Part shown: piece after piece, positions 62,623 through 64,000 of the stretch
How the letters are laid out: each line of letters begins with the position of its first letter
Position numbering within the stretch: the stretch's first letter is position 1
Assembly (NCBI GenBank): GCA_949372755.1
Contig: CASIBO010000002.1
Coordinates: 434,001-498,000, forward strand
Source: UBA9926 sp018645765
GTDB lineage: Bacteria > Pseudomonadota > Gammaproteobacteria > Pseudomonadales > Azotimanducaceae
Direction: 5' to 3'
DNA: 64,000 nucleotides
Translations under genes and position numbers: made by a program
Notes under the pieces: generated by a model
Database searches by the model: none
Seen by the model: only the letters and a program-made list of their open reading frames with translations
Told to the model about the DNA's origin: nothing

Positions 62623-62657
62623 TTATACCTCCAAACGTCGCGATCGATTTAGTGAGT

Positions 62658-63953
62658 TTAATCGAGATCGCGATAGCGTGGCACGTTGAATAAAATTACG
62701 ACCATGATGATCAAACCAAGGGCCGACAAACCAACCGCCCATTGTGGCCCATAAAATTCTGCAAGTAGGCTGATCGGATAGATGCTGACCGATAAAAGCG
62801 CCATCTCCAGCATATAGATGCTCATCACCCTGCCGCGAAATTCGTCTTCAACATAGGATTGGATGAGCACATTGCTGAGCGACATGCGGGTTGCTTGACC
62901 AAAGCCGACGACGGTGAGCAAGGCGACCGAAATCCAAAAATGTGTTGATACGGCGAAGAGCAGCAAACTGATGCCCATAATGCCAGCCCCCCATAAAAGG
63001 ATCCGAGCCCGACGCCGATTTCCGAACGACGCGACATAGAGCGAGCCGAGGAGCGAACCGATACCCGAGATCGAGATCAATAACCCAAGCCGATCCGGGC
63101 CTGCGGCCAGAACATCTTTGGCAAAGCCTGGCAGGAGCATGAAATAAGTTAGGCTGAAAAACACCATGAGGAAGTTGCACCCGAGCAGCATGAAGATGAC
63201 GGGGGTGTCGAGAACGTAGCGAAATCCAAGGCGGAGCTCGACCAACATTGACCCAGTGGGCATATCGGCGTCTGCTTTATCGTTAACTTGGATAAAGGAC
63301 ATCAGCGCAGCAGACCATAAATACAGACCGGCCATCAGCAGATAGATCCATTGTGCTGGATCAATATTGCCGTTGCCGCCGCCGAGCGCGGCAACCAAGC
63401 CGCCTGCCAAGCCGGGTAGAAGCAACCGGGCCGTATTCATGCCCGAGGTACTTAGCCCAATGGCATTGGTGAGTCGATTGAGACCGACAATATCCTTTGT
63501 AAAAGCCTGTCGTGCCGGCATCATCGCGTTCATCACAAGGCCCTGCAGGATCGATGACACCAGCAAGTGGCCAAAGACCAGCTCCCCGCGATAGATGAGC
63601 GCCGCAATCCAAAAGGTGATGAGGGCATTGGCCACGCCGCTGATCTGGAGCACAACTTTCTTTTGCCGCACGCGGTCTGCGACAACGCCGCCGAGGGGTG
63701 CGGCGAACAATCCCACTAGCCCGCCGGCGGCGGTCATCCAGCCAAGCTTTTCGTAGGACGCAGTGATTTCATAGACCAGCCAGCCCCGAATGAACATTTG
63801 GATGTTCATGGCGGCAAAATTGCCGCACAGGGCGAGGAAAAACCAACGATAGTTTTTGATTTCAAACGCGGCAAAAGTACTGCGCCAGCGACTTCGCTGA
63901 ACGGATGGTGTCAGAGGGGCCTCAGCACTTGGCGAGGTATGTGGGTTGGCCAT
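62658..63953 (-). CDS. MFS transporter (EntS/DHA3-like)
   Basis: A 431-residue protein with about 12 membrane helices. The loop GGVVADRVRQKK after the second helix is the MFS motif A. The overall form (MFS_3, with NRLTNAIGLST and GRVMSIYMLE) resembles EntS-type exporters and H+-drug antiporters, not LacY or GPH sugar symporters. It is co-directional with lacZ, 35 bp apart. A role in moving a galactoside is possible only by context. No Shine-Dalgarno precedes its ATG; see the promoter at 63960. Confidence 0.85.
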   Translation of the reverse strand: MANPHTSPSAEAPLTPSVQRSRWRSTFAAFEIKNYRWFFLALCGNFAAMNIQMFIRGWLVYEITASYEKLGWMTAAGGLVGLFAAPLGGVVADRVRQKKVVLQISGVANALITFWIAALIYRGELVFGHLLVSSILQGLVMNAMMPARQAFTKDIVGLNRLTNAIGLSTSGMNTARLLLPGLAGGLVAALGGGNGNIDPAQWIYLLMAGLYLWSAALMSFIQVNDKADADMPTGSMLVELRLGFRYVLDTPVIFMLLGCNFLMVFFSLTYFMLLPGFAKDVLAAGPDRLGLLISISGIGSLLGSLYVASFGNRRRARILLWGAGIMGISLLLFAVSTHFWISVALLTVVGFGQATRMSLSNVLIQSYVEDEFRGRVMSIYMLEMALLSVSIYPISLLAEFYGPQWAVGLSALGLIIMVVILFNVPRYRDLD

Positions 63954-63959
63954 TGGATC

Positions 63960-63968
63960 AATATAGCA
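63960..63968 (-). promoter_or_regulatory. Extended -10 promoter placed for leaderless MFS-lacZ mRNA
   Basis: On the - strand TG-C-TATATT (63968-63960) is an extended -10 element whose end lies only 6 bp from the ATG at 63953. A start 7 bp below the -10 would fall on the A of ATG. No -35 is clear and no Shine-Dalgarno exists, consistent with a leaderless transcript, but an upstream promoter beyond the window is not excluded. Confidence 0.45.
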
Positions 63969-64000
63969 GGCCTAGCCTCTGAAACCAGATCCGCGATAAT

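Noticed and set aside
1..64000. CRISPR arrays, insertion sequences, integrases
   Set aside because: No regularly spaced repeats, no transposase or integrase motifs and no terminal inverted repeats were found on reading.

Overview
The window is a chromosomal segment of a gammaproteobacterium outside the Enterobacterales. The evidence is synteny. The order parE-parC, serB, efp-epmA, psd, orn, queG, nnr-tsaE-amiB-mutL-miaA-hfq-hflX-hflK-hflC-DUF2065-hisZ-purA, tRNA-Leu, rnr-rlmB, rpsF-rpsR-DUF2232-rplI-dnaB-alr-radA resembles Pseudomonas-like and marine gammaproteobacterial chromosomes. G+C is moderate (by eye, not counted). I cannot name a genus. No insertion sequence, phage, integrase or CRISPR array is visible.

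Positions 1-33668 are a dense housekeeping block, mostly on the + strand, with many 4-bp start/stop overlaps (nnr-tsaE-amiB-mutL, alr-radA). It covers topoisomerase IV, serine synthesis, EF-P and its lysylation, phosphatidylethanolamine synthesis, RNA turnover, queuosine, NAD(P)HX repair, t6A and i6A tRNA modification, cell-wall splitting, mismatch repair, Hfq, the HflKC complex, purine and histidine synthesis, and replication/translation genes. An aldo/keto reductase and a malate/lactate-type dehydrogenase sit between purA and a tRNA-Leu(CAG) gene that diverges from rnr. ettA (33669-35339) closes the block on the - strand.

Positions 35340-36600 form a small variable spot: about 690 bp of dyad-rich DNA with no convincing gene, then an orphan membrane-anchored protein. 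A tight + strand operon follows: nrdR-ribD, ribH-nusB-thiL-pgpA. Then comes a looser metabolic group: a glyoxalase II-like hydrolase, an SDR lacking the usual Tyr/Lys pair, a GcvR-like ACT protein, a cytochrome P450 and a VOC protein. A convergent MASE1-HD-GYP cyclic-di-GMP phosphodiesterase gene lies at 44932-46491.

Positions 46492-48345 are a gene desert of about 1.85 kb, and the least ordinary part of the window. On the - strand it holds a full-consensus sigma-54 (-24/-12) promoter followed by a 31-codon hydrophobic ORF with a strong Shine-Dalgarno sequence, with inverted repeats upstream where an enhancer-binding activator would sit. On the + strand it holds hairpin/terminator structures that could end small RNAs.

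Positions 48346-53823 look catabolic: a flavin monooxygenase, two overlapping acyl-CoA dehydrogenases (probably a heteromeric pair), a VOC protein and a third acyl-CoA dehydrogenase. A second desert (53824-54763) contains a 14-bp-stem hairpin that shows an SD in its loop and covers the start codon of a 30-codon ORF. After a YbjQ-family protein with an N-terminal zinc ribbon come ribA and, on the - strand, xseB-ispA-dxs (isoprenoid precursors). The window ends with a - strand MFS transporter-lacZ operon that appears to start from an extended -10 promoter placed for leaderless transcription.

Riboflavin genes are scattered: ribD and ribH are together, ribA is 17 kb away, and no ribE or ribB is in the window.
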